Positions 1 to 7,848 of a stretch of 64,000 nucleotides of DNA are shown here, piece by piece. How positions within the stretch are numbered: position 1 is the stretch's first letter; each line of letters begins with the position of its first letter. A program made the translations under genes and the position numbers. The notes under the pieces are model-generated. The model made no database searches. It saw only the letters and a list, made by a program, of their open reading frames with translations, and was not told where the DNA came from. The DNA lies in the NCBI GenBank assembly GCA_052435735.1, contig JBQVNB010000007.1, positions 1 through 64,000 of the forward strand. The letters run 5' to 3'. This DNA comes from Aliihoeflea sp052435735 (GTDB lineage: Bacteria > Pseudomonadota > Alphaproteobacteria > Rhizobiales > Rhizobiaceae).

Positions 1-66
1 CAACATCGCATTGTGGCCGACCCTGGCCGATATCCACCCATCGCCAAAACCAAGCTGACCGCTCAT
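1..66 (-). CDS. Probable IS5-family transposase, N-terminal fragment cut by window edge
   Basis: An ATG at 64-66 on the minus strand, preceded by a good Shine-Dalgarno (GGAGG, 7 nt upstream), opens a frame that runs off the left edge. The 22 visible residues begin MSGQLGFGDGWIS. From memory this resembles the N-terminus of many alphaproteobacterial IS5-group transposases, so the window probably starts inside an insertion sequence whose end lies between about 67 and 120. The terminal inverted repeat cannot be identified from one end. Function is inferred from a very short stretch and is uncertain. Confidence 0.4.
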   Translation of the reverse strand, partial: MSGQLGFGDGWISARVGHNAML

Positions 67-121
67 CAAACCGCCTCCAAACAAAGACGACTGAATCACA
101 ATCAGCCAATTTTGCAACGAT

Positions 122-154
122 CTCCACAAGGGGGAGGGATAAAGGGTTGGGGTC
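122..154. repeat. Half copy of palindromic repeat family A
   Basis: This stretch matches one arm of the family A inverted-repeat element seen complete at 4545-4689, 18146-18283 and 30761-30904: a CACAAGGGGGAGGG core, then GATAAAGGG and GGGGTC. No second arm is present nearby. It lies between the left-edge partial transposase and the end of the KDPG aldolase gene. Confidence 0.7.
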
Positions 155-202
155 TTCTTCGGAAAGACTGTCCGACGGCTCTTCGACGTGCAGGGTTTTG
201 GA

Positions 203-844
203 CTACGCCCGCAGCGCCGCGGCCTCGCGCGACAGGCGCTCCACCTCGGCCCAATCGCCGGCCTTGACGGCTGCATCCGGGACGATCCAGGAGCCGCCGA
301 CGCAGGCGACGTTGGGGAGGCCGAGCCAGGTTGCGACGTTTGACGGCGAAACGCCGCCGGTGGGGCAGAACAGCATGTCGGGGATGGGGGCGGAGATGGC
401 CTTGAGGAATGGCGCGCCGCCCGACTGTTCGGCGGGGAAGAACTTCAGGAAGCCGTAGCCTTCCTCGCGCATCGCCATGATCTCGCTCGGCGTGATCGCA
501 CCCGGCAGGAGGGGCGTGGCGGCGGTGCGCGCGGCATCCAGCAGTTCCTGCGTCGTGCCGGGGCTGACGATGAATTTCGCGCCGGCCTTTTCGGCGGCAT
601 CGAACTGGCGCGCATCGAGGATCGTGCCGGCGCCGACGATTGCACCCGGCACCTCGTCGATGATGAGGCGGATCGCGTCGAGCGCGACCGGCGTGCGGAG
701 CGTCACCTCGATCGCGGGCAGCCCGCCCGCGACCAGCGCCTTTGCCATCGGGACCGCATGGGCCAATTCGTCGATCCGCACCACCGGAATGACGGGCTGG
801 GTTCCGATGAGGGCGCGAAGCCGCTCGGCCTGTGATGTCGCCAT
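203..844 (-). CDS. eda: 2-keto-3-deoxy-6-phosphogluconate aldolase (KDPG/KHG aldolase)
   Basis: A 213-residue class I aldolase. It cleaves KDPG to pyruvate and glyceraldehyde-3-phosphate in the Entner-Doudoroff pathway, in the cytoplasm; family members also act on 4-hydroxy-2-oxoglutarate. The length is normal and the diagnostic motifs are present: IEVTLR with the catalytic glutamate near residue 46, GAGTI near 71, GFLKFFPAE with the Schiff-base lysine at about 134, and the phosphate-binding PTGGV near 161. The ATG at 844 starts 48 bp downstream of the muramidase stop, so the two genes may share a transcript. Other Entner-Doudoroff genes (edd, zwf) are not in the window. Confidence 0.93.
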   Translation of the reverse strand: MATSQAERLRALIGTQPVIPVVRIDELAHAVPMAKALVAGGLPAIEVTLRTPVALDAIRLIIDEVPGAIVGAGTILDARQFDAAEKAGAKFIVSPGTTQELLDAARTAATPLLPGAITPSEIMAMREEGYGFLKFFPAEQSGGAPFLKAISAPIPDMLFCPTGGVSPSNVATWLGLPNVACVGGSWIVPDAAVKAGDWAEVERLSREAAALRA

Positions 845-892
845 GACGCAATCTCCTTTTTCAACCGATTTAGCACGGCTGCGACGGGGAAG

Positions 893-1756
893 TCACCCTG
901 ACCTGAATAGCGAAATGAGCGCCTGGAGCAACCCGCCAGGCGTGATCCGCCGTGCTGCCAGCGCGGCCATGGTCGCGGCGTCGGCGATGCCTGTGGCGGG
1001 CAAGCCGCGCCGTGACTGAAAGGCCCGAAGGGCGGCTTCGGTGAGCCGACCGAACACGCCGTCAATCGTAAGGACTGCGCTCTTGGCGACGAGCAGGCGC
1101 TGCAGGGCGGCGACGTCCGTGCCGCGATCGCCGCGCCGCAAGACCCTGTCGCCCGCCGTCCAGTCGAGCCTTGCGAAGCGCGCATGGGCGGATGCGAGCT
1201 TAACGTCATAGGCGTTGCGGGCAAAGCCGGGGCCGTTGTAGCCGCGGGCGAAGGCGGGCCAGTCGCGACGCGCGAGGGCCGGGGCGAGGCCGGCCTTTTC
1301 GATGTAGCGCGCCATCAGCCGCAACTGCCCCTCTGTGCCTGAGCGTGCCTCGGCGACGAGCGCTTCGACCGAGCCGAAGCCGAGCCATGCCCAATGCGCG
1401 CCCATGACCTGGCCCATGCCCCAGGAGGTGGATTCGTCGGCCGCGCGGGCGTCTATGGACCGAGCGCGGGCGAGCAGAGCCCAGCGGGCAGCCTGCGAGG
1501 CGGGGTTGCGGATCGTGCCGGCTGTCGGCGAGGCGAGGCCGGCGGTTCGGGCTTCGGCCTGCGCGGCCGCGGACAGGCGGCGGTCGAAATAGTGACCCTC
1601 GAAGCGGATCAGGGGTTCGGGGCGGCCGTCGATCATGGCGTGGGCGACGAGGTTGCTTTCGACCGAAGCGACCGCGGCGATCGTTGCGGGCTCGAGGTCG
1701 AAGACGCGGGCGACGCTGATGAGTGCGGCGCTGATTTCGGGATCGGGCATGGGCAT
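893..1756 (-). CDS. N-acetylmuramidase (DUF3380) with C-terminal peptidoglycan-binding domain
   Basis: A 287-residue protein. The N-terminal part (about residues 10-190) matches the DUF3380 N-acetylmuramidase family, with acidic residues in VESN and IRFEGHYF and the GYNGPGF motif. The C-terminal part (about 200-265) is a PG_binding_1 repeat (LRRGDRGTDVAALQRLL). Such two-domain enzymes are common as phage endolysins and as bacterial wall hydrolases. No signal peptide is visible. Two ATGs six bases apart (1756 and 1750) are possible starts; the second is better spaced from the AGAGG upstream. A much longer open frame extends upstream but has no family similarity and was not used. No phage genes lie nearby. 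Confidence 0.8.
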   Translation of the reverse strand: MPMPDPEISAALISVARVFDLEPATIAAVASVESNLVAHAMIDGRPEPLIRFEGHYFDRRLSAAAQAEARTAGLASPTAGTIRNPASQAARWALLARARSIDARAADESTSWGMGQVMGAHWAWLGFGSVEALVAEARSGTEGQLRLMARYIEKAGLAPALARRDWPAFARGYNGPGFARNAYDVKLASAHARFARLDWTAGDRVLRRGDRGTDVAALQRLLVAKSAVLTIDGVFGRLTEAALRAFQSRRGLPATGIADAATMAALAARRITPGGLLQALISLFRSG

Positions 1757-1852
1757 ATCCTCTTCGATGAGTGAGGGATATTTTCCTCTCGATTTCATGG
1801 AGGGTGATAAAGTTTCGTTGCGCGTATTGCCGCGACGGCTTATCTGCGCGCC

Positions 1853-2776
1853 ATGCACGCTGCTCACGACATGCCGATCAAGGTCGCCGCGCTCTACCGT
1901 TTCGCCCGTTTGGCGGACTGGCGGGAGATGCGCGCGCCGCTCGCCGCTTTCTGCACGGAGCGCGGCATCAGGGGTACGCTGCTTCTGGCGCATGAGGGGA
2001 TCAACGGCACGGTGGCCGGAACGCCCGACGCGATCGACGCCCTCGTTGCGCATCTCGATGCGATGCCGGCGCTGACCGGGCTCGACGTCAAATATTCGAG
2101 CGCGCGCGAGATGCCGTTTCACCGGATGAAGGTGCGGCTCAAGGCCGAAATCGTGACGATGGGCGTCGGCGGGATCGACCCGGAGCGCGATGCGGGCACC
2201 TATGTCGAGCCGCGCGACTGGAACGCGCTGATCGCCGATCCGGACACGGTCGTCATCGACACGCGCAACGATTACGAGGTCGGGCTCGGCACGTTCGAGC
2301 GAGCGCTCGATCCGAAGACGGCGAGCTTTCGCGAATTTCCCGACTGGCTGGAGGCCAATCGCGGGGCGCTGGAGGGCAAGAAGCTGGCAATGTTCTGCAC
2401 CGGCGGCATTCGCTGCGAAAAGGCGACCGCCTATGCGAAGTCGATCGGGCTGGATGAGGTCTATCATCTCAAGGGCGGCATCCTGCGCTATCTGGAAGAA
2501 GTGCCTGAAGAGGCGAGCCTCTGGCAGGGGGAGTGCTTCGTCTTTGACGAACGCGTAGCCGTCGGCCACGGGTTGCGTGAAGGCGGTGCGGAGCTTTGCC
2601 GCGCCTGCCGGCGGCCACTGACGCCCGCCGACAGGGCGTCGCCGCTCTTCGTCGAGGGAATTTCCTGCGCGGATTGCCATGACGAGCGATCCGAGGCCGA
2701 TCGCGAGCGCTATGCCGAGCGCCAGCGGCAGGTGGAGCGGGCGAAGGCAACGGGCGCGCGGCATGTCGGCGGATGA
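1853..2776 (+). CDS. trhO: tRNA uridine(34) hydroxylase, rhodanese family (TrhO/YceA)
   Basis: A 307-residue protein of the TrhO family, which makes 5-hydroxyuridine at the tRNA wobble position in an oxygen-dependent, prephenate-independent reaction. The N-terminal acylphosphatase-like region carries the family motif GTLLLAHEGINGTVAG. The central rhodanese domain has the active-site loop CTGGIRC with Cys182. The C-terminus has a CRACRRPL ... CADCH cysteine set typical of the family. An in-frame ATG at 1871 is an equally plausible start. The gene stands alone and is divergent from the muramidase gene. Confidence 0.92.
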   Translation: MHAAHDMPIKVAALYRFARLADWREMRAPLAAFCTERGIRGTLLLAHEGINGTVAGTPDAIDALVAHLDAMPALTGLDVKYSSAREMPFHRMKVRLKAEIVTMGVGGIDPERDAGTYVEPRDWNALIADPDTVVIDTRNDYEVGLGTFERALDPKTASFREFPDWLEANRGALEGKKLAMFCTGGIRCEKATAYAKSIGLDEVYHLKGGILRYLEEVPEEASLWQGECFVFDERVAVGHGLREGGAELCRACRRPLTPADRASPLFVEGISCADCHDERSEADRERYAERQRQVERAKATGARHVGG

Positions 2777-2868
2777 GGGCTTTTCGCCGGGCCGCATTGC
2801 AAAAGCCGGGGTCGGCCCCTAGCTAATCTCGACTGCCGCAATGGCAAAAGAGAGATGAGGAGAAGCCG

Positions 2869-3609
2869 ATGTTCGACCCGAAGAAGCTCATCGACGGCCT
2901 GTTGGGCTCGTCAGGTTCCCTTTCCAAGGGCGGCCTGGGCGGGCTTGCCGGCGGCGGGTTGGGCGGGCTTGCGAGCGGCGGCGGCATGAGCAAGATCGGC
3001 CAGCTTGCCAAGGACAACCCGATGGCGACGGCGGCTCTGGCCGGGCTTCTTCTTTCGGGCAAGGGGCGCAAGCTCGGCGGCTCGGCGATCAAGATCGGCG
3101 GTATGGCGGCTATCGCCGGCCTCGCCTACAAGGCCTATACCGACTACCAGAAGGGCCAGCAGCCGCAGACGGCCACGCCGGCGGGCCGCGAGCCCGAACT
3201 CCTGCCGCCGCCTTCCGACACGCCGTTCCATCCCGCTCGCGCGCCGCAGGGCGAAGATGCCTTTGCGCTGACCATCGTGCGCGCGATGATCGCGGCGGCG
3301 CGCGCCGATGGCCATATCGACGAGGCGGAGCGTGCGAAGATCGCGGGGCGGCTCGGCGATGCCGGCGTCGATGCCGAGGCCGAGCAGTTCCTGCTGGCGG
3401 AGCTGAACAAGCCGGTCAATCTCGACGACATCGTGCGCGAGGCGCAAAGCGAGGAGCAGCGGGTCGAGATCTACACGGCGTCGCGGCTGACCATCGATCC
3501 GGATTCGCGCGCCGAGCGCGGCTATCTCGACCAGTTGGCCGGCCGGCTCAATCTGCCGGACGCACTCGTCGACCACATCGAGGCGAATGTCGCGAGCGTG
3601 AAGGTCTGA
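2869..3609 (+). CDS. DUF533 / TerB-like inner-membrane protein (YebE family)
   Basis: 246 residues. The N-terminus (1-45) is glycine-rich (repeated GGLGGLAGG). Two short hydrophobic stretches follow near 50-63 and 75-90, then a proline-rich linker, then an all-alpha domain (about 130-245) with the TerB/DUF533 pattern (AMIAAARADGHIDEAE). The molecular function of DUF533 proteins is unknown. The start at 2869 has a clear GAGGAGA Shine-Dalgarno. The esterase gene follows on the same strand; its lipoprotein start is 59 bp after this stop. Confidence 0.82.
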   Translation: MFDPKKLIDGLLGSSGSLSKGGLGGLAGGGLGGLASGGGMSKIGQLAKDNPMATAALAGLLLSGKGRKLGGSAIKIGGMAAIAGLAYKAYTDYQKGQQPQTATPAGREPELLPPPSDTPFHPARAPQGEDAFALTIVRAMIAAARADGHIDEAERAKIAGRLGDAGVDAEAEQFLLAELNKPVNLDDIVREAQSEEQRVEIYTASRLTIDPDSRAERGYLDQLAGRLNLPDALVDHIEANVASVKV

Positions 3610-3667
3610 CGAAACTTTGAGGGCGTTCGCACCGTTGCTGGGAGACCATCTTCCAGCCGCGGTGCCC

Positions 3668-4513
3668 ATGTCCTGCCTCCGAGTCCTCCTTTTCGCCGTC
3701 CTGATCGTGCTGCCCGGTTGTGGTGGCGCGGTCGGGGTCGTCAATTCGATGTCCAACACCGACGCCGTCGCGGTGGAGACGGGGCTTGCCTACGGGCAGG
3801 GGCCGCGCCAGCGCTATGACGTCTACAGGCCGGTCGGCGCCAGCGCCGATGCGCCGGTGGTCGTGTTCCTTTACGGCGGCGCCTGGTCGAGCGGCGACAG
3901 GTCGATGTATCGCTTCGTCGGCAATGCGCTTGCCGAACAGGGCTTCGTCGCCGCCATTCCCGATTACCGGCTCTATCCCGAAGTCCGCTTTCCCGATTTC
4001 GTCGAGGATGCCGCGCGCGCGGTCACGGCGATCCGCCGCGACGTCGCCGGCGGCCGGCCGGTCGTGGTCGTCGGTCATTCGGCAGGGGCGCAGATCGGGG
4101 CGCTTATCGCGCTCGACGACCGGTATCTCAGCGGCGCAGCGTGCAGCACGGTTTCCGGCTTCGTCGGGATCGCGGGGCCCTATGATTTCCTTCCGCTGAC
4201 GAGCGAGCGCTACCGACGGATCTTTCCCGAGGCGACGCGCGACCAGAGCCAGCCGATCAACTTTGCGGCCGATCGCGCGCCGGCAACGCTTCTGCTGCAC
4301 GGATCGTCAGATCGTACGGTCGCCGCGAAGGACAGCCGCGACTTGGCGCGCGCCCTGCAGGCGGCTGGCAACCGGGCGGAATTGCGGATTTATGACGGGG
4401 TCGGGCATATCAACATCGTCGGGGCGATTGCATCGCCCCTGCGCGGGCAGGCGCCGACGCTCGCGGATATCAGCGGGTTTGTCAGGGAGCGGGCCGGGCG
4501 GCCGGGGTGTTAG
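3668..4513 (+). CDS. Lipoprotein alpha/beta-hydrolase (carboxylesterase-like)
   Basis: 281 residues from the ATG at 3668, chosen because it puts a lipoprotein signal at the N-terminus: a hydrophobic stretch ending in LPGC with the lipidated Cys18. The open frame extends to 3617 but those residues add nothing. The fold is an alpha/beta-hydrolase of the hormone-sensitive-lipase/BD-FAE type: oxyanion motif YGGAW near residue 75, nucleophile elbow GHSAG near 140, acid in SSDRT, and catalytic His in GVGHINI. It is probably an esterase on the periplasmic side of a membrane; the substrate is unknown. Confidence 0.82.
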   Translation: MSCLRVLLFAVLIVLPGCGGAVGVVNSMSNTDAVAVETGLAYGQGPRQRYDVYRPVGASADAPVVVFLYGGAWSSGDRSMYRFVGNALAEQGFVAAIPDYRLYPEVRFPDFVEDAARAVTAIRRDVAGGRPVVVVGHSAGAQIGALIALDDRYLSGAACSTVSGFVGIAGPYDFLPLTSERYRRIFPEATRDQSQPINFAADRAPATLLLHGSSDRTVAAKDSRDLARALQAAGNRAELRIYDGVGHINIVGAIASPLRGQAPTLADISGFVRERAGRPGC

Positions 4514-4544
4514 GGTCTGGTGTTCATTTGGGTTTCTTTGAATT

Positions 4545-4689
4545 GACCCCCACCCTTTATCCCTCCCCACAAGGGGGAGGGAGGACGTCCGCGTTGTGAT
4601 TTTCATTCCGCCAGGAGCTTCGTGGAGAGGACAGGCAGGACGATGGCGAACTCCCTCCCCCTTGTGGGGAGGGATACAGGGTGGGGGTC
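4545..4689. repeat. Palindromic repeat family A, full copy 1
   Basis: A 145-bp inverted repeat. The outer arm 4541-4583 and the inverted arm 4651-4692 are complementary over about 43 bp with a single mismatch. They enclose a 67-nt spacer that is recognisably related to the spacers of the copies at 18.2 and 30.8 kb. It lies between the convergent ends of the esterase gene and the TetR gene. Its outer flank continues as GGGGTCAATTCGGAGGA (4684-4700), which recurs at 44640-44656. Confidence 0.9.
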
Positions 4690-4744
4690 AATTCGGAGGA
4701 CTCTTTGCTCAGCTCGGGCAGCGGCGCGGGATTTTCAGATCTGG

Positions 4745-5374
4745 CTAAATCTTCGGCCCCGATCGGCGGATGATGGCCGAGATCAGGGCTTTGAAGGCTG
4801 GGCGGGGCATGTCTTCGGGCAGGTGCAGCTTGTCGCCGATCAATAGTTCGGAGAGGCCGTGGACCATGGCCCAGGCGGCGATGACGTCTTCGCCGGCGGC
4901 GGGGTCGGTGGCGTAGTCGCGGCCGGTCATCGTCGCGACGTTGCCGGTGAGGACGGCGAAGGCGCGGCCGCCGGCTTCGGCGAGCGGCGGGGATTCGTGG
5001 TCGGGACGGCGCGAGCCGAACATCAGGTGAAAGAGTGCCGGGTTGGCGCAGGCGAAGTCGACATAGCCGACACCCGATGCGACGAATTTCTCCACCATGT
5101 CGCCGTCCACGGCGTCCATCGCTTCCGCCATCGAGGCATTGAGGCGGTCGAAACCCTCGGCGGCCAAGGCGGACAGGAGCGCGTCGGCATCCTTGAAATG
5201 GTGGGCGGGGGCCGCGTGCGAGACGCCGGCGCGCTTGGCGCAGCCGCGCAGCGAAAAGCCCTCCAGCCCCTTTTCGATCAGTTCGGCTTCGGCGGCGGCG
5301 ATCAACGTCTGGCGCAGATCGCCGTGGTGGTAGGTCTTGCGGGGTGCGGCGGTGGGCAAATCGGTCTCCAGCAT
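4745..5374 (-). CDS. TetR/AcrR-family transcriptional regulator
   Basis: 209 residues. The N-terminal TetR helix-turn-helix spans about residues 15-62 (HHGDLRQTLIAAAEAELIEK, GLEGFSLRGCAKRAGVS, then HHFKDADALLSALA). The C-terminal half is a WHG-like ligand-binding and dimerisation domain. The ATG at 5374 was chosen because the longer open frame upstream crosses the divergent promoter region. It is divergent from a pair of membrane-protein genes, and a perfect inverted repeat at 5439-5453 in the shared intergenic region is the likely operator. Autoregulation and control of the neighbours are inferred. Confidence 0.88.
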   Translation of the reverse strand: MLETDLPTAAPRKTYHHGDLRQTLIAAAEAELIEKGLEGFSLRGCAKRAGVSHAAPAHHFKDADALLSALAAEGFDRLNASMAEAMDAVDGDMVEKFVASGVGYVDFACANPALFHLMFGSRRPDHESPPLAEAGGRAFAVLTGNVATMTGRDYATDPAAGEDVIAAWAMVHGLSELLIGDKLHLPEDMPRPAFKALISAIIRRSGPKI

Positions 5375-5438
5375 TGCCCCTTCTAAATGGCCTCGATTTT
5401 CGATGTTGACAATGGAAAGATTTCTGGCAGCATTCAAT

Positions 5439-5453
5439 CTTGACGCTGTCAAG
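5439..5453. promoter_or_regulatory. Candidate TetR operator
   Basis: A perfect inverted repeat CTTGAC-GCT-GTCAAG (6-bp arms, 3-bp centre) in the 111-bp space between the divergent TetR gene and the membrane-protein pair. A further TTGAC lies at 5406-5410. Position and symmetry fit a TetR dimer site. Binding is inferred. Confidence 0.5.
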
Positions 5454-5485
5454 GAATGGTATGGCCGCCAGACGGGGAAGGGGAA

Positions 5486-5935
5486 ATGCCGATGAGTGCC
5501 GATCTGATCTTCCAATATGCCACGCTGATCGCGGTCGCCGGATGGGCGACGCTCTTGATCAGTCCCTTGATCCCGCGCATCAGCGATCTCGCTGCCGCCT
5601 ATGCGATGCCGGCGCTGATCTCCATCGCCTATGCCGGGCTGATCCTCGCCTTCTGGACGCGCGCGGAGGGCGGGTTCGGGTCGCTGGACGAGGTGGCGCA
5701 ACTGTTCCAGACGCGCGAATTGCTGCTTGCCGGCTGGCTGCATTACCTTGCCTTCGACCTTTTCGTCGGGGCGTGGATCGTGCGTCGGGGCCGGGCGGAT
5801 GGAGTTCCGTTCTGGCTGGTGCTGCCTTGCCTGCCGCTGACCTTCCTGTTCGGACCGGCGGGCTATCTCGCATTCGTCGCCATCCGCGCAGTGCGGCTTC
5901 AGGTCCGCGCCGCGCCCGCCATCGGGGGACGCTGA
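5486..5935 (+). CDS. ABA4-like membrane protein (DUF4281)
   Basis: 149 residues with about four transmembrane helices. The family signature includes a DEVAQLF ... LAGWLHYLAFDLFVGAWI block, related to plant ABA4 (neoxanthin synthesis); the bacterial role is unknown. The ATG at 5486 follows AAGGGGAA; an ATG two codons later (5492) is equally good. The next gene starts 2 bp after the stop, so the two form an operon, probably controlled by the divergent TetR protein. No carotenoid genes are nearby, so a pigment role is not supported. Confidence 0.78.
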   Translation: MPMSADLIFQYATLIAVAGWATLLISPLIPRISDLAAAYAMPALISIAYAGLILAFWTRAEGGFGSLDEVAQLFQTRELLLAGWLHYLAFDLFVGAWIVRRGRADGVPFWLVLPCLPLTFLFGPAGYLAFVAIRAVRLQVRAAPAIGGR

Positions 5936-5937
5936 CC

Positions 5938-6774
5938 ATGACAACGCTCGCACTCGACCATGCGCCCGTCCGGCCGATGTCCCTGAACCGCATATTCGGT
6001 TCGGAACGCGCGCTCGCCGCGCTCGGTTTTCTGCTTCTGGCGCTTCTGCTGCCGACGCTTTTCGCGGGCATCGTCGACGGCCGGCTGACCAACGATGTGT
6101 CGGTCTGGTCGAAGCCGGTGAAGTTCCAGTTCGCGCTGGCGGTCTATGCCTTGACGCTGGCCTTCTTCGCGCGCTGGCTGCCGGCGGGTACGCAGGCAAA
6201 ACGGTGGTATCGGATCTATATCGGCGCGGTGATCGGCGCGATCGTGCTCGAGACGATCTGGCTGATGGGCGCGGGCGCGAACGGGGTGCCGGCGCATTTC
6301 AACAAGTCGCCGGCGGGCGAGGCGATCTACATGTCGATGGGCGCGCTCGCCGTCGTGCTGACCTCGGCCAGCGCCGTCTATGCCTGGCTGATCGCAAAGA
6401 ACCGCGAGACCGGCCTGCCGCCGGTGGTCAAGGAGAGCGTCCTCGCAGGGCTGGCACTCGTCCTGCCACTGACGGTGATCACCGCCGGCACGATGAGCGC
6501 ATTCGACGGGCACTGGGTCGGCGGCGTTCGCTCGGATGCGGCCGGGCTCGCGATCTTCGGCTGGGCGCGGGATGGCGGCGATCTGCGCGTGGCGCATTTC
6601 TTCTCCACCCATGCGATGCATTTCCTGCCCGTCGCCGGGCTTGCCTCGCTCGCGATCTTCGGGCGCGAGGAGCGGCGGCCGATCCGGATCGCGACGATCC
6701 TCTTCGTCGCGCTGGTGGCGTTTACCTTCGTCCAGGCGCTGTCGGGAAGGCCGTTCCTCGCATTCATGGGGTAG
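5938..6774 (+). CDS. Multi-pass integral membrane protein of unknown function
   Basis: 278 residues with roughly seven hydrophobic segments (near 25-45, 60-80, 95-112, 135-155, 175-195, 225-245, 255-272). Histidines sit in or near helices (HFNKSPAG, FFSTHAMHFLP), which could suggest metal or haem binding, but no family was recognised. The ATG at 5938 begins 2 bp after the ABA4-like gene stop, so translation is probably coupled. Together the pair looks like a TetR-controlled membrane module. Confidence 0.75.
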   Translation: MTTLALDHAPVRPMSLNRIFGSERALAALGFLLLALLLPTLFAGIVDGRLTNDVSVWSKPVKFQFALAVYALTLAFFARWLPAGTQAKRWYRIYIGAVIGAIVLETIWLMGAGANGVPAHFNKSPAGEAIYMSMGALAVVLTSASAVYAWLIAKNRETGLPPVVKESVLAGLALVLPLTVITAGTMSAFDGHWVGGVRSDAAGLAIFGWARDGGDLRVAHFFSTHAMHFLPVAGLASLAIFGREERRPIRIATILFVALVAFTFVQALSGRPFLAFMG

Positions 6775-6879
6775 GGCGACCGCATTTTCTATGGCGCATC
6801 GGAATGATCCAAGAACCGGGTTTCACTTTTCGGTCCGATGCGGGAGTTAACCTTCGGTTAAGCTTCGTATCGCATTCTT

Positions 6880-6960
6880 AACGAACGAATCGGGTTGTTC
6901 CTCCTCCTCCCAAGCACCGATTCCAAACTCAGGCGGCCGCAAATGGCCGCCTTCCTTTGT
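6880..6960 (+). ncRNA. Candidate small RNA with anti-Shine-Dalgarno loop (cuckoo/CcsR/alpha-r14-like)
   Basis: Two adjacent hairpins lie in the intergenic region. The first pairs GAATCGG (6887-6893) with CCGATTC (6917-6923), and its 23-nt loop displays CCTCCTCCTCCC (6900-6911). The second is a terminator-like stem AGGCGGCC/GGCCGCCT (6931-6938 with 6945-6952) followed by TCCTTTGT. A CCUCCUCCC motif exposed in a loop is the hallmark of several alphaproteobacterial trans-acting sRNA groups. The 5' end is not determined, and no promoter was confidently identified. Confidence 0.55.
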
Positions 6961-7025
6961 GTCCTGCCCTTGCGCGCCCGCCGGGCTTCTGCGATCCGTC
7001 TGTCAACGGAGATGGGGGACACGAC

Positions 7026-7778
7026 ATGCAGGACAAATTCGCACTCGTCACAGGCGCAGGCTCGGGCATCGGCCAGGCTGTCGCCACCGCGCTCGTCCAT
7101 GCCGGTTGGCATACGGTGTTCACCGGGCGCCGGCAGGAAAAGCTCGACGAGGCGGTGGCGGCGATCGGGCAGGCGCCGGCCAGCGGGCTGGCGATTGCCT
7201 GCGACGTGTCGCGTGCCGAGCAGGTCGAAAAGCTGTTCGAGCGCATCGAGGAGGAGTTCGGGCGGCTCGACCTTCTCTTCAACAATGCCGGCATGGGCTA
7301 CAAGTCGACGACCATCGACGAGATCCCGGTCGAGGTCTGGCACGACGTCGTCGACGTCAATCTCACCGGCTCGTTCCTGTGCGCGCGCTCGGCCTTCGGC
7401 CTGATGCGCCGGCAAAGCCCGATGGGCGGGCGGATCATCAACAATGGCTCGATCTCGGCCTATGCGCCGCGTCCGGGCTCGGTGCCCTATACGGCGACCA
7501 AGCACGCGATCACCGGCCTGACCAAGACGCTGGCGCTGGACGGCCGGCCATTCGACATCGCCTGCGGGCAGATCGACATCGGAAACGCATTCACCGAAAT
7601 GGCGGCGCCGATGGCCAAGGGCGTGCCCCAGGCCAATGGCGAGATCGCGCCCGAGGCGGTGATGGATGTCGGCCATGTCGCCGACGCGGTGCTGCACATG
7701 GCGAGCCTGCCGCTCGAGGCCAATGTGCTGTTCATGAACGTGATGGCGACCAAGATGCCATTCGTCGGGCGCGGGTAA
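7026..7778 (+). CDS. Short-chain dehydrogenase/reductase
   Basis: 250 residues with a classical SDR Rossmann fold. The cofactor motif TGAGSGIG is near residue 10, NNAG near 85, and the catalytic set is Ser in NGSISAY with YTATK near 160. Arg-Arg after the second strand (TGRRQEK) favours NADP(H). The substrate is unknown. The ATG at 7026 was chosen because the family begins just before the LVTGAG strand; the longer open frame would start inside the candidate sRNA terminator. An SLC13-type permease gene follows 70 bp later. Confidence 0.85.
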   Translation: MQDKFALVTGAGSGIGQAVATALVHAGWHTVFTGRRQEKLDEAVAAIGQAPASGLAIACDVSRAEQVEKLFERIEEEFGRLDLLFNNAGMGYKSTTIDEIPVEVWHDVVDVNLTGSFLCARSAFGLMRRQSPMGGRIINNGSISAYAPRPGSVPYTATKHAITGLTKTLALDGRPFDIACGQIDIGNAFTEMAAPMAKGVPQANGEIAPEAVMDVGHVADAVLHMASLPLEANVLFMNVMATKMPFVGRG

Positions 7779-7848
7779 ATTTTCTGGCGGCCGGACCAAT
7801 GCGCGCGATGCGGCGTTTGAAGGCGAGTTCGGGGTGCATGAGGGGACG

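Noticed and set aside
893..2797. A 634-codon minus-strand frame that would extend the muramidase upstream through trhO
   Set aside because: The added part overlaps the whole trhO gene and carries no recognisable domain; the muramidase starts at 1756 or 1750.
5440..6774. A 444-codon plus-strand frame extending the second membrane protein upstream
   Set aside because: It would overlap the ABA4-like gene in another frame and begin within the TetR operator; the ATG at 5938, 2 bp after the preceding stop, is the likely start.
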